NCBI GenBank assembly: GCA_965203605.1
Contig: OZ241902.1
Coordinates: 3,348,001 to 3,412,000 of the forward strand
Length of the DNA: 64,000 bases
DNA from: JAPOUP01 sp965203605
Lineage (GTDB): Bacteria; Pseudomonadota; Alphaproteobacteria; Rhodobacterales; Rhodobacteraceae
Direction of reading: 5' to 3'
Shown here: positions 53,424-61,547 of the stretch, piece after piece
Numbering within the stretch: position 1 is the first letter of the stretch
Layout: each line of letters opens with the position of its first letter
Translations under genes and position numbers: made by a program
Notes under the pieces: generated by a model
What the model saw: the letters and a program-made list of their open reading frames with translations, nothing else
Databases searched by the model: none
What the model was told of the DNA's origin: nothing

Positions 53424-55247
53424 TCAGGACTCAGGGGTCAACAGGACGCACGGGTTTTCCCGAGGCGTCAGAATCGTGGTCTGTCGCTTGGCGCGCGTCA
53501 CACTGACCCTGAAATTCTGGCGGGCTTGGTCGTCGATGTTTTCGCGCAGATTGCCTCGAACGATCCGGTCCGGATTCGCCACGATCTTTCTCTTGGCAAT
53601 CCTCGGCCAGCCCTCAAAGACGATGACTTCGTCGAACTGCTTGCCTTTCGCCTTGTGCATGTTCATGATGACAACGCCGGTTTCCGGCTTCGTGTTCGTG
53701 GCGAAGTGATCGCGGATGAATGCCTGTCGGACAATCTCAAGCGCGTCGGCGTAACGACTTCTATCCCGCCAGTTCTGGGATAAGGCTTCGCGGAGCTGGG
53801 TTCCCCGTTCCAGCAAACGGATGTTCTGGACCTCGGTCGCGATTTCGGCCAGACGTATGCACCCCGCTTCCGCGAAATGCCCTCGGATGATGAGCCAATC
53901 CGCATCCGGATCGCCGGTCAGAGTCAGATCCGATAGCCCGAGGATTGCAGCCTCAATCGGCAGGAAGACGCTCTTTTTTGGAACGTCTTTTCCGTCCACC
54001 CTGCGCGTAACCGCAGTTTCGTAGGCTGCAAGAATCCGGGAAGCCTCCTGAAGGCTGGTCTTCGACGGCGTGTCGCCCCCTTTGCCTCGGAAATAGCTGG
54101 CTATCAGAGTGACAAACTCCGCTGCGTCGAACGTCGCGCCGTGGCACTGCAAACCATACGCGATGACTTCAGCGGCCAGGATCGCCGCCTCCATATCGAC
54201 AGCGGCGTAGTGCTCGATCCTCGGCATATCTCCAAGCGGCTCGCAAAACACGTCCGAGACCAGCCGGGTCATGCGCTTGGTCGGGACGAGGATAGCAAGC
54301 GACCAGTCCTTCGGGCCGTTCTCGATCAATCGTTTCCGTACCTGCAACGTCTCCGTAACGACCTTGGTGATTGCCTGATTTTTATTGGGCTCGAAAAGCC
54401 CGACAGCAATACCGTCGTAACTGCTCTTCGAGTATCTCCCCCTGAGAATATCGTTGCCGAAATGAACGATGTCGGTGCCCTTGCTCCGATGATTCTCGTC
54501 GCTGAGATCAATCGGCACGACCTTGAATTCTTCAATGAAGTGATTGAGCCTTTCCGGGTCTGCGCCGATGAAATCAAATATGCGCTGCTCCGGATCAGCC
54601 AGTGCAAGAAGGTCGCTGTCGCGGCCAAGCGCCTGAATAACGTGCCATTGATCAGCCGCCGTATCCTGAAACTCGTCCAGTATGATGGTCGGGTAGGCGT
54701 TGGCTATCAGCCCCCTGATTTTGTTGCTGCCATGTAGAAGTTGTCCCACAAGGTCAGCAAACAGGTTGAAACAGACCAGCCCTTCCTCCATCGCGAGGCG
54801 CAATCTTTCGGCATCCTCACGTTCCTTCTTTTCGGCTCGCTCCGCTGCCGACAGCTTGTCATCAGCCTTGTAGTCGTTGCGTATCTCGGAAAGGGCGACC
54901 GCTTCATTGTGCGGCGTCAGGATGTTCAGGCGGCGCGGCAGTCCTAGAAGATAGCCGTGCGTCTTTATCAGCCGCCAGAAGAATGCATGGTAGGTATCGA
55001 CCTCGATCAGGCGTTTTACCTCGCGAGGCAATTCGCTTTCCTCGTCTATGGCTTCGAGAACTCTGGACACAGTGGCGCGGGCGAAGCTGAGGAACAGCAC
55101 GAGTTGGCAGCGCCTGAGCCGCTCCTTGACAATATTTCCCGCCTTCAGGATGGAGACGGTCGTCTTGCCGGAGCCCGGACCGCCCTTGACAAGGGCATGA
55201 CCATCGGCGGCGAGCACGTCCTTCTGTTTTTGCGTCAGTTCAATCAC
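53424..55247 (-). CDS. gajB: GajB-like UvrD/PcrA-family helicase
   Basis: SF1 helicase of about 607 residues: Q-motif IELTQKQKDVLAADG, Walker A ALVKGGPGSGKTTVSIL, Walker B IILDEFQDTAADQWHV, motif III ALADPEQRIFDFIGAD, motif V VVIMNMHKAKGKQFDEVIVF and motif VI NFRVSVTRAKRQTTIL. A UvrD-like helicase directly after an OLD nuclease is the definition of Gabija (GajAB). GTG 55247 is preferred because homology starts there; a TTG at 55346 overlaps the gajA stop and would add 33 residues without family character. Last gene of the six-gene operon. Confidence 0.85.
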   Translation of the reverse strand: MIELTQKQKDVLAADGHALVKGGPGSGKTTVSILKAGNIVKERLRRCQLVLFLSFARATVSRVLEAIDEESELPREVKRLIEVDTYHAFFWRLIKTHGYLLGLPRRLNILTPHNEAVALSEIRNDYKADDKLSAAERAEKKEREDAERLRLAMEEGLVCFNLFADLVGQLLHGSNKIRGLIANAYPTIILDEFQDTAADQWHVIQALGRDSDLLALADPEQRIFDFIGADPERLNHFIEEFKVVPIDLSDENHRSKGTDIVHFGNDILRGRYSKSSYDGIAVGLFEPNKNQAITKVVTETLQVRKRLIENGPKDWSLAILVPTKRMTRLVSDVFCEPLGDMPRIEHYAAVDMEAAILAAEVIAYGLQCHGATFDAAEFVTLIASYFRGKGGDTPSKTSLQEASRILAAYETAVTRRVDGKDVPKKSVFLPIEAAILGLSDLTLTGDPDADWLIIRGHFAEAGCIRLAEIATEVQNIRLLERGTQLREALSQNWRDRSRYADALEIVRQAFIRDHFATNTKPETGVVIMNMHKAKGKQFDEVIVFEGWPRIAKRKIVANPDRIVRGNLRENIDDQARQNFRVSVTRAKRQTTILTPRENPCVLLTPES

Positions 55248-55342
55248 GGCTCGCCGCCCGGACCAAAGGCGAGATTTGGTGGCGGCGAATACCGGCACAG
55301 TGACGAGCATGGTTGGGCGATAGAAACTTGAAGCCCCACATC

Positions 55343-57268
55343 TCAAACCGCCCCCGTGGCCGCAGCCTCCGCAGCATCGCCTGCGTTGTCATTGCCCGCA
55401 GATGGTGCTTCCTCGGGAACCGGCTGTGCGAGTTCGCACAGCCTGACGCAGCAATCTCGCAACCACTGGGGAATCTCCTCCTCTGCACACTGCGTCAGGA
55501 AATCGGCAATGCCCCAGTTGCCCTTTGACCAGCGGAAATAGTCGCTCAACGCAGCGGCAAGATCGTCCTTGGGATTCGGGTACTTTGTCAGCAGTTGCGA
55601 AGGCCAGGTGACGAGGTCGGCGAAGCGCTCAAGGGCCGCCGTAGTTGTATTCTTCAAAACGAGGTCTTCGAAGCCTTTCTCCGAGTGCATGAAGAGTTCA
55701 TCGACCTTTGCCTTGATCGCAGCCTCGTCAGCAGCCGACTGCTTGTCACAGAAGCCGTAAACGGTCTTGCCGAGCGACCTGTACATTCCCCCAAGGTCAG
55801 CAATCTGTGTTTCGGTCCCGGCATCAATTGTGCAAATCCCGAGCGCCTCCAGAGATCTGTATTTCGCTGGGGCAAGTTCAGCAAGGCGACGCGCAACAGC
55901 CGGAAACGCCGACGCTTCGGCTGCTCCTTCCGCGATCAGGATGCGACGGGACAGCAACCCTTCGCCAAATCGGGTGCGGAACTCCTGCCTGTATCTTTTA
56001 CGTTTGACGCTGTCTGGCAGACTGACGGAGGCCTGGACAAGCTCTCCGCCGCCGGCGCGTGACAGCACGACGGTTTCATCGAGTCCGAACTCTTCCAAAA
56101 CATAGGGGGAGTGCGACGTAAAAATCGACTGAGCGGACAGTTTGCGCAGCTCGTGTACAATCCGTTTTTGTGCGTAGGGCGGAATGGCGGTTTCCGGTTC
56201 CTCCATCGCGAAGATGACGTTCTGTTTGTCTTCGGCGATCTGCGACAACATCGCCAGCACCAGCATGTTAATGGTGCCCGTCCCCTGCCGATAATACGGC
56301 GCGGAATGGTTGCCGTCGCCCGTCGCTATGAAAGCCGTGATGACATTGCGGAGGTGAGCGCGGGTGAGCGCGGAAACACGCAGGTGTGGTTTAGCACCCC
56401 ACTCCTTGGGAACGTATTTGCTCAGCGCGGTATTGATGCTTTCCAGCACGCCGGAAATGCCAAGTTCCGGGTCGCTGGCAACATCGAACTCCGCGAGCCC
56501 GCTGATGGTGGTCTCCCACATCTGCGGGCGTATCTCTTTGAGCCTCAGGATAATATCCAGAAGGCTGCCGTGCTCCAGGCTCAATGCGCGCCTGCCGGTG
56601 CGCAGGCTCCTGAGGTACAGGAAGCCGCAATACTGTTTGTCGCGCCGCGAAAAAGGCTGCGGATTGTCGCTTTCTTCAAGGCTCCGCGCGAAGTAGGTCC
56701 GACCTTCAAAATCGTCCTCTTCGGCCACGTATTCCCCGATGAACGTGACGCGCAGAGCTTCGACAACTGCTTCAGCGTCCACTCCCTCTACAGAGGCATT
56801 CATGTAAAACTCGCCGTCTGCGGTGTTCCACCATTCGATATAGTCCTTGAAATGCGCTCTCTGTTCGCTTGAAAGGTCCGTGATGGTGGCTTCGACGCGA
56901 ATCTGCGGTGGGTCTTCCACCTCATCTGTCTCGGTATCTTGAGACGGCTCCCCCTCCTCGTCGGTTTCGGTTTCTTCGCCCTCATCGTCATCCGCTTCGG
57001 ATACAGCTTCTTCAGCCGGTTCGGATGCAGCAGTTTCAGCGGCTCCCTCGGCATACGCATCGGGTAAATAGCGACCCTGATAAAAATCATGCTCGTCAAT
57101 CGGCGATCGCCGATTGAGCCGGTCAGGACCGAGCACAAGGTCGATAGCTTCAAGGACCGTGGATTTACCGGTGTTGTTGTCGCCGATCAGGACGACGTGA
57201 TCCGGAAAGAGCAAGTCAGCGGATCCTATGCCTCGGAATTTACAAATTTTGAGCCGGCTGATTTTCAC
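55343..57268 (-). CDS. gajA: GajA-like OLD-family ATPase/TOPRIM nuclease
   Basis: 641 residues starting at GTG 57268, six bases after GAGG. ABC-type ATPase half: Walker A LIGDNNTGKSTVLEAIDLVL, Walker B NVIFAMEEPETAI, H-loop TSHSPYVLEEF. TOPRIM half: ILIAEGAAEASAFPAVARRL with the Glu, CTIDAGTETQIADLGGMYRS, and VYGFCDKQSAADE. GajA cuts phage DNA when nucleotide levels fall. Residues 73-120 are a strikingly acidic insert in the ATPase half (ADDDEGEETETDEEGE), not usual in the family. It lies 2 bases after the GIY-YIG gene. Confidence 0.85.
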   Translation of the reverse strand: MKISRLKICKFRGIGSADLLFPDHVVLIGDNNTGKSTVLEAIDLVLGPDRLNRRSPIDEHDFYQGRYLPDAYAEGAAETAASEPAEEAVSEADDDEGEETETDEEGEPSQDTETDEVEDPPQIRVEATITDLSSEQRAHFKDYIEWWNTADGEFYMNASVEGVDAEAVVEALRVTFIGEYVAEEDDFEGRTYFARSLEESDNPQPFSRRDKQYCGFLYLRSLRTGRRALSLEHGSLLDIILRLKEIRPQMWETTISGLAEFDVASDPELGISGVLESINTALSKYVPKEWGAKPHLRVSALTRAHLRNVITAFIATGDGNHSAPYYRQGTGTINMLVLAMLSQIAEDKQNVIFAMEEPETAIPPYAQKRIVHELRKLSAQSIFTSHSPYVLEEFGLDETVVLSRAGGGELVQASVSLPDSVKRKRYRQEFRTRFGEGLLSRRILIAEGAAEASAFPAVARRLAELAPAKYRSLEALGICTIDAGTETQIADLGGMYRSLGKTVYGFCDKQSAADEAAIKAKVDELFMHSEKGFEDLVLKNTTTAALERFADLVTWPSQLLTKYPNPKDDLAAALSDYFRWSKGNWGIADFLTQCAEEEIPQWLRDCCVRLCELAQPVPEEAPSAGNDNAGDAAEAAATGAV

Positions 57269-57270
57269 GG

Positions 57271-58503
57271 TTACCTCGGATGCCGGTCGTGTCGTTCGTC
57301 GCGAATGACCATTGTCGCGTTCTTAGCGTCATATGCATAATCACCGATGGTTCCGTCCTTGATTTTGTCGATGACTTCATCGACGACAAAGAGCGGCACG
57401 AGAAACCACTCGCGCGGGATTACCGGATTCCCGAACCTGTCCTTTATTTCGATATCAAGGCGCGCAGGACCGAAGACGCGATGTATCAGCGCCTCAAGCT
57501 TACTGCGATTGATGTTGAACAGCTCGTAGGTGGCAATAATCTCGACATCGGCAAGCAGAAACGTCGGATCAATCTTGGCGCTGGCAATCCTGCGTTCAAC
57601 CTTGCCACCAGTCACGCCGATTTTGTGCAGCACGTCCCGGTGCTCTGCCACAACCGGCAGGTCGGACTTGCTGCGCAGGACATAGATCGTGCCGCTGGCC
57701 AGATCATCTTCTTCTGTTTCCGACGCGAACAGCGGTCCTGCCGCACCAGAATCGGAAATCCGGCGGCTGGTCTCATCCTTGTAGAGCGCCCGTTGAAGGG
57801 AACGCAGAAGCAAATTGCTCTCGGTGCCGTTTGAGAAAATCACACGCAGGCGTGCATCGAATTCACCATTGGGCGCTCGGATCTGCTCGCCTATGTCGGC
57901 CACATAAGCTGTCTGGCCACCGAGAATGAAGAAATCGCCCGCCCTGACATCCGCTTTCAGGAATCCGGCATCCTTCCTGATCTGGCGCGTGATACGGACG
58001 CCTCTGTCGAGTTCATCCTGAATACGGCTAAAGAACGGCTTGAACTGGTCGAAATCCTCACATCGTTCGCGGTTGGCGATTTCCTCGGCTGCTTTCTTTT
58101 CGGCATTCGAACGCACATGCTTCAGCTCGGTGATCGACGCGGTTTCAGCCTCAACGCCAAGCTCAGCAAGAAGCGCCTCGTCGTCCAGATCGTCGCTAAC
58201 AGAAGATGACGCATGAGCACTGGCTTCCAACAGTCCCTGATGGTCCAGCGACTCGACAAGCGTGCGGCATTCCTCCTCCACACGCATACGGTCGAGGCGA
58301 ACCGCATAAAGCCGCTCGAATATGTCGCGCTGTTCACCATGTTGTGGCGGGTTCCCATGCTCCTCGACAAAGCGCTGGATTTCCTCGAAGCCCGCGATGA
58401 TCCGTTCTTCGCGCGGCGTCCGGCTGGCGACGGGCTTGGTTTGGACATCCACGCCAAGCTCGGCCAACAGCGCATCATCTTCTTCGGTGAAGGTCTTACC
58501 CAT
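57271..58503 (-). CDS. GIY-YIG nuclease-family protein
   Basis: 410 residues. The C-terminal third is a T5orf172/MUG113-type GIY-YIG domain: GTIYVLRSKSDLP, LHKIGVTGGKVERRIASAKI, EIIATYELFNINRSKLEALI (the catalytic Glu region lies in LEALIHRVF) and a C-terminal VPREWF-like VIPREWFLVPL. Two acidic N-terminal repeats of DDxALLAELGV (residues 9-18 and about 103-115) flank a helical region. The middle binds or spaces; function unknown. It overlaps the helicase gene by 8 bases. It could be the nuclease of a restriction module with the helicase and methyltransferase. Confidence 0.8.
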   Translation of the reverse strand: MGKTFTEEDDALLAELGVDVQTKPVASRTPREERIIAGFEEIQRFVEEHGNPPQHGEQRDIFERLYAVRLDRMRVEEECRTLVESLDHQGLLEASAHASSSVSDDLDDEALLAELGVEAETASITELKHVRSNAEKKAAEEIANRERCEDFDQFKPFFSRIQDELDRGVRITRQIRKDAGFLKADVRAGDFFILGGQTAYVADIGEQIRAPNGEFDARLRVIFSNGTESNLLLRSLQRALYKDETSRRISDSGAAGPLFASETEEDDLASGTIYVLRSKSDLPVVAEHRDVLHKIGVTGGKVERRIASAKIDPTFLLADVEIIATYELFNINRSKLEALIHRVFGPARLDIEIKDRFGNPVIPREWFLVPLFVVDEVIDKIKDGTIGDYAYDAKNATMVIRDERHDRHPR

Positions 58504-60553
58504 CGGCGGCCTCCACTTTCATGCGGGCAAGGAAGGCAACGCCTTCGGCCATGCGTTTCTCCCAGGCATCGGGCGACGTGATCGATGGCAGCCGACCCCG
58601 TTCCTGCTTGAATTTCAGGGCGCGTTTGGCGAGATCGCGCGCTTCATCCGGTGTGAGCTGCACCTTCTTGGCTGAGATGATGGCAGCCACCTGTTTCAGA
58701 CTGGCTTCACTCATCGTCTTGGCAAGAATGGCATAGGCTTCGCTGAACGGATTAATCCGGTCGATCAGGTCGATATCAAGCTCGCGCACATCCATGGCGA
58801 ACTTCCTGACACCATCGACAATGGCGGTATTCGCGCTCTGCTCCCTGTCTTCACCTTCGACAGCGATCTCCTTGGCCTTCTGCGTCAGATTCAACGCGGC
58901 GATGGCATGCTGCCGGACCGATTCCTGATCCGCCTCGTCAAGCTCGGGATACTTTTCGCGGATGATCTTGCCCATCCGCACTTGGGTCAGTTCCTGTGCC
59001 AGGGTTTCGCCACCGGCGTGCTCGCCATCAAACAATCCCTTTTCAAGGGCCGTCTTATCCTGCACAAAGGCCGCAATCACCTCGTTGAGGTCTTCCTGGC
59101 AGATGCGTTCGACTTCCTCACTCTTGGGTTCGACCAGCCCCTTGATCTCAATCTGGAACTGACCGCTTTCTTCATTGAAGCCGACATTGCATTCGCCTTC
59201 CTTGTAACCCCCTTCGCCATAGTCGAAACCTTCAATCGACCCACTGTTCGGGTTTTTCGGCGTGAAATTGAAGCGCGGCGCAAGCACCTGCTCCATCAGC
59301 AGGCTGGCGGCAATCGCCTTGAACGTATCGTTCACCGCCTCGGTAACGGCATACTCTGAGGCATCCGGCTCGGCGATCAGATTGGTGAAACGGGCGCGTG
59401 TCTTGCCTTCAGCATCGCGTGTCGCGCGCCCGATGATCTGTACGATCTCGGTCAGGCTGGAGCGATAGCCAACCGTCAGCGCGTGCTCGCACCAAATCCA
59501 GTCGAAACCTTCCTTGGCCATGCCAAGGGCGATGATGATGTCCACATGGTCGCGGTTGTTCTTCTGAGCGGGGTCTTTCAGCGCTGCCGAAACCTTGTCG
59601 CGCTTTGCCGGGTCATCATCGACCAGATCGGCGATCCGCAACACCCGGCCATCGTCAATCTTGACGAGTTGAAAGCCTGTGGCGGGATCAGCGCCCTGCC
59701 ATTCGCCAAGTTCTTCGATGATGTGCTCGACTTCCCTGATCTTGTCCTTGGTGCTCTCGCGCGAATTGACCGACGGGATGTGGACGATGGTTTTCTCGGC
59801 CGGATCGAGCACGTCAAGGATGTCGTCTGAATAGGCCCCGGAATAGAAGAAATAGCCGATGTCGAGGGACTTCAAATGTTTGTAGCCATTGAGCTGTTCG
59901 TAATAAGTGTAGGTCACCACCTCGAACCTGGCCTCGTCATGCGGCATTAGCACAGGCTCGGCATCGCCCCGAAAATACGATCCTGTCATCGCCACGACAT
60001 GCACTTTGTCACGCGCGAGGAAGTCGCCGAGATGGCTCCCGAGCTTGTTGTCCGGGTTGGCCGAAACGTGATGGAATTCGTCCACCGCGATCAGCCGATC
60101 ATCGAACGCCTCGACCCCGAATTTATCGACGGCAAAGCGGAAGGTGGCGTGGGTGCAGACAAGCACCTGATCGCCATTTTCAAGGAATTTGCCGACGGCA
60201 CTGACCTTGCCGTCATCGCCGCCCGGCGCGTTGCAGAGGTTCCATTTCGGTTCAACACGCCAGTCGACCCAGAAGCCGAACTTCGAAAGCGGCTCGTCAT
60301 GAAAGCTTGCGCCGATGGATTTTTCCGGCACCACAACGATGACCTGCCTGATCCCCTGATTGGCGAGCTTGTCCAATGCTATGAACATCAGCGCCCGGCT
60401 CTTGCCCGAGGCAGGCGGCGACTTGATCAGCAGATACTGCTCACCCCGTTTATCATACGCACGCTCCTGCATCGCCCGCATGCCCAACTCATTCGATTTG
60501 ATCGAGCCGCCGGTCTGGACGTAGGTCATGGAAACGGAGGGGACAGATTTCAT
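58496..60553 (-). CDS. SF2 DEAD/DEAH helicase (restriction-type)
   Basis: 685 residues. Motif I LIKSPPASGKSRALMFIA, Ia VIVVVPEKSIGASF, II LIAVDEFHHVSANPD, III VVAMTGSYFRG, IV-V IIIALGMAKEGFDWIWCEHA, VI EIVQIIGRATRDAEGKTRAR. The pattern resembles helicase subunits of type I/III restriction systems. The C-terminal 300 residues are helical, with no nuclease motif that I recognise. It begins one base after the rhuM stop and ends inside the GIY-YIG gene, so the three proteins are made together. Confidence 0.87.
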   Translation of the reverse strand: MKSVPSVSMTYVQTGGSIKSNELGMRAMQERAYDKRGEQYLLIKSPPASGKSRALMFIALDKLANQGIRQVIVVVPEKSIGASFHDEPLSKFGFWVDWRVEPKWNLCNAPGGDDGKVSAVGKFLENGDQVLVCTHATFRFAVDKFGVEAFDDRLIAVDEFHHVSANPDNKLGSHLGDFLARDKVHVVAMTGSYFRGDAEPVLMPHDEARFEVVTYTYYEQLNGYKHLKSLDIGYFFYSGAYSDDILDVLDPAEKTIVHIPSVNSRESTKDKIREVEHIIEELGEWQGADPATGFQLVKIDDGRVLRIADLVDDDPAKRDKVSAALKDPAQKNNRDHVDIIIALGMAKEGFDWIWCEHALTVGYRSSLTEIVQIIGRATRDAEGKTRARFTNLIAEPDASEYAVTEAVNDTFKAIAASLLMEQVLAPRFNFTPKNPNSGSIEGFDYGEGGYKEGECNVGFNEESGQFQIEIKGLVEPKSEEVERICQEDLNEVIAAFVQDKTALEKGLFDGEHAGGETLAQELTQVRMGKIIREKYPELDEADQESVRQHAIAALNLTQKAKEIAVEGEDREQSANTAIVDGVRKFAMDVRELDIDLIDRINPFSEAYAILAKTMSEASLKQVAAIISAKKVQLTPDEARDLAKRALKFKQERGRLPSITSPDAWEKRMAEGVAFLARMKVEAADG

Positions 60554-60554
60554 A

Positions 60555-61547
60555 CTATTTCTTCTTTCTTGTTGATTGCGCTATGTGTTCAAGCTCTTCC
60601 AATTCACTCACATCCAGATCGGCTTTCTTTTCGGCCAGCCTGCGCGCTGTGTCGAAACGATCATAATGCTGCTCGGCGATGCTGACAGCGCGTTCACGGG
60701 ACACCGAGCCCGCACGGCTCAGCTTCGGCAATTCGTTGGTTTGCAGGAAGCCGTCGAGCACCGCTTCCCAACCGGCCAGTTGCATGGATTGTCGCCGTCT
60801 GGCGCGCAGCTCGGCAGTATCGAGGAACATGGTCACGATCAGATTGAGTTCGGAGATTTCCGCATCAGCCAGATAGTTCTTGGCGGTTTTCACATCGCCC
60901 TTGCGCACGCGCGCGCCCTTCCAACTGGTCAGCCCCATATTCGGGGCGTTCGGGTCAGCGCGTTCGACAATCAGCTCGGCGGCGGTATGCCCGGTAACCG
61001 CGTGAAGCATCTTGTTCTGGATGGTCGCATAAAAGACCGAGACGGATTTTGACTGCGCATCGTAGTCTTCGCTCAGCGCCAGGATATCGCGCACTTTTTT
61101 ATAGAACCGCGCTTCCGACGCGCGGATGTCGCGAATGCGCTCAAGAAGCTCGTCGAAATAGTCGAACTCCGGCTGTTTCAGCCGAACCTCGTCCATGACG
61201 AAGCCCTTGATGAGATAGTCGCGCAGGACCGTTGTGGCCCAGCGTCTGAACTGAACCCCGCGCGGCGACCGCACGCGGTAGCCAACGGCCAGAATCATGT
61301 CGAGATTGTAGTGATCGACCTGATAGGTTTTTCCGTCAGCGGCAGTTGTTGCATAATTTGCAACAACTGACTCCGCGTCCAGTTCGCCATCGTCGAGGAT
61401 GTTGGCGACATGGCGGGAGATGACCGATTTGTCCCGCTCGAACAGCGCGGAAAGCTGGTTGAGCGAAAGCCAAGCCGTCTCGTGTTCAAGGCGCAACTCA
61501 ATGCGGTCGCGGCCATCTTCAGTCTTGTAGAGGACGAACTGACTCAT
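60555..61547 (-). CDS. rhuM: RhuM-family protein
   Basis: 330 residues typical of virulence RhuM proteins: an N-terminal helix-turn-helix (TAWLSLNQLSALFERDKSVI, SRHVANILDDGELD), then YQVDHYNLDMILAVGYRVRS, RGVQFRRWATTVLRDYLIKG and IRDIRASEARFYKKVRDILA. A longer C-domain has LTSWKGARVRKGDVKTAKNY and LNLIVTMFLDTAELRARRR. RhuM genes often lie inside restriction-modification operons but their role is not established. The start overlaps the methyltransferase stop by ATGA. Confidence 0.87.
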   Translation of the reverse strand: MSQFVLYKTEDGRDRIELRLEHETAWLSLNQLSALFERDKSVISRHVANILDDGELDAESVVANYATTAADGKTYQVDHYNLDMILAVGYRVRSPRGVQFRRWATTVLRDYLIKGFVMDEVRLKQPEFDYFDELLERIRDIRASEARFYKKVRDILALSEDYDAQSKSVSVFYATIQNKMLHAVTGHTAAELIVERADPNAPNMGLTSWKGARVRKGDVKTAKNYLADAEISELNLIVTMFLDTAELRARRRQSMQLAGWEAVLDGFLQTNELPKLSRAGSVSRERAVSIAEQHYDRFDTARRLAEKKADLDVSELEELEHIAQSTRKKK

